Below the pieces are notes generated by a model, which worked only from the letters and a program-made list of their open reading frames with translations, was not told the DNA's origin and made no database searches. Below are positions 6,911 through 7,371 of a DNA stretch of 7,371 nucleotides, in pieces. The DNA comes from Rhodothermales bacterium (GTDB lineage: Bacteria; Bacteroidota; Rhodothermia; Rhodothermales; VXPQ01). Every line of letters starts with the position of its first letter. Position 1 is the first letter of the stretch. The DNA lies in assembly GCA_028283985.1 (NCBI GenBank), contig JANQSQ010000640.1:1-7371 (forward strand), in the 5' to 3' direction. Made by a program: the position numbers and the translations under genes.

Positions 6911-7371
6911 CTACTTTCCTATGCAGAACCGGGAGAAAATCTGATCCAGCACATCTTCGTTCGTGATCTCTCCGGTGATGGCGCCGATCTCATGCAAGGC
7001 AACGCGCAGGTCCAGCGCCAGAAGTTCGCCAGTGCTCCCGGCGCCGAGGCTCCGGCGAGCCGCCTGCACCGCATCGAGCGCCTTGCGCAGGTGATTGCGA
7101 TGCCGCTCGTTCGTCACTACGAGCGAGCCCTCGGAGAGGCTCAGATCGCCGCCCGCCGTTTTGAGCAGGCGGGCTATCAGAGGTTGTAACTCCTTTTCGT
7201 CCCGGAATGCCCGTTTTGCCGACAAGGCGAAGACCTCGGGTTGTCCCTCGCCATTGATCGGCCCAGTATCCTCCTTCAGGAAATCTGTCTTGTTCGCCAC
7301 CAGAAGTACCGGGGGAGCGCCCCGCTCCGCTATCGCCTCGATAAAAGCCTGCTCGCCCGCATCCATACCTG
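6911..7371 (-). CDS. mnmE: 3' end of tRNA modification GTPase MnmE (5' end outside window)
   Basis: MnmE is the GTPase half of the MnmE-MnmG U34 tRNA modification complex. The visible part is the last ~152 residues, and the frame runs off the right edge, so the ATG at 7366 is an internal methionine and not the start. Present are the G4 guanine-specificity motif NKTD (codons about 7294-7283) and the G5 motif ALSAK. The C-terminal helical domain follows with 'VTNERHR' and 'ALHEIGAITGEITNEDVLDQIF'. The protein ends in FCIGK, the family's conserved terminus, whose Cys is implicated in catalysis. The stop is TAG at 6913-6911. Nothing in the visible part suggests damage. It is followed by mnmG and rsmG on the same strand. 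Confidence 0.96.
   Translation of the reverse strand, partial: GMDAGEQAFIEAIAERGAPPVLLVANKTDFLKEDTGPINGEGQPEVFALSAKRAFRDEKELQPLIARLLKTAGGDLSLSEGSLVVTNERHRNHLRKALDAVQAARRSLGAGSTGELLALDLRVALHEIGAITGEITNEDVLDQIFSRFCIGK

Noticed and set aside
7364..7366. ATG as the start of a short protein ending in FCIGK
   Set aside because: The frame continues to the window edge, and the sequence begins inside the MnmE GTPase domain, so this is an internal methionine of a truncated view.
1..7371. CRISPR array, tRNA or rRNA gene, insertion sequence, or a novel defence or biosynthetic system
   Set aside because: Read on both strands, I saw no regularly spaced repeats, cloverleaf-like sequence, transposase or terminal inverted repeats, and the recognised genes account for nearly all of the window.

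Overview
The window is mostly housekeeping DNA from a GC-rich bacterium. Several motifs recall Bacteroidota and their relatives, possibly a Rhodothermota-like lineage: the 'GGGRMGERASTGL' loop of MnmG, the 'VDWGTGGGLP' and 'LKGGDL' motifs of RsmG, and Mfd phrases such as 'KAFCYLL'. mfd and rsmG lack an obvious or strong Shine-Dalgarno sequence in most places, which also fits that group. The lineage call is inferred from remembered family patterns, not from a tree.

Layout. Positions 1-362 (+) hold the C-terminal end of a TPR-repeat protein that begins before the window. It has about 72% G+C, clearly above the rest. Positions 363-725 are a gene-poor leader that falls to about 30% G+C at 541-600 and carries helically phased T-tracts. 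The complete mfd gene (transcription-repair coupling factor) follows on the plus strand to 4097. An 89-bp convergent gap separates it from a minus-strand group. Read in its own direction, that group is mnmE (3' end only, entering at the right edge), mnmG, then rsmG.

How the genes work together. MnmE and MnmG form one complex that modifies the wobble uridine (U34) of certain tRNAs. RsmG methylates G527 of 16S rRNA. mnmE-mnmG-rsmG is a classical bacterial cluster and serves decoding accuracy. Mfd is functionally separate: it removes RNA polymerase stalled at DNA lesions and recruits nucleotide excision repair.

I found no mobile element, CRISPR array, tRNA or rRNA gene, toxin-antitoxin pair or defence system, and no evidence of an undescribed system. 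The points that merit a second look are modest: the composition break near 360, the phased T-tracts before mfd, the non-ATG start of mfd, an altered helicase motif in Mfd, and a strong hairpin in the mnmE-mnmG gap.
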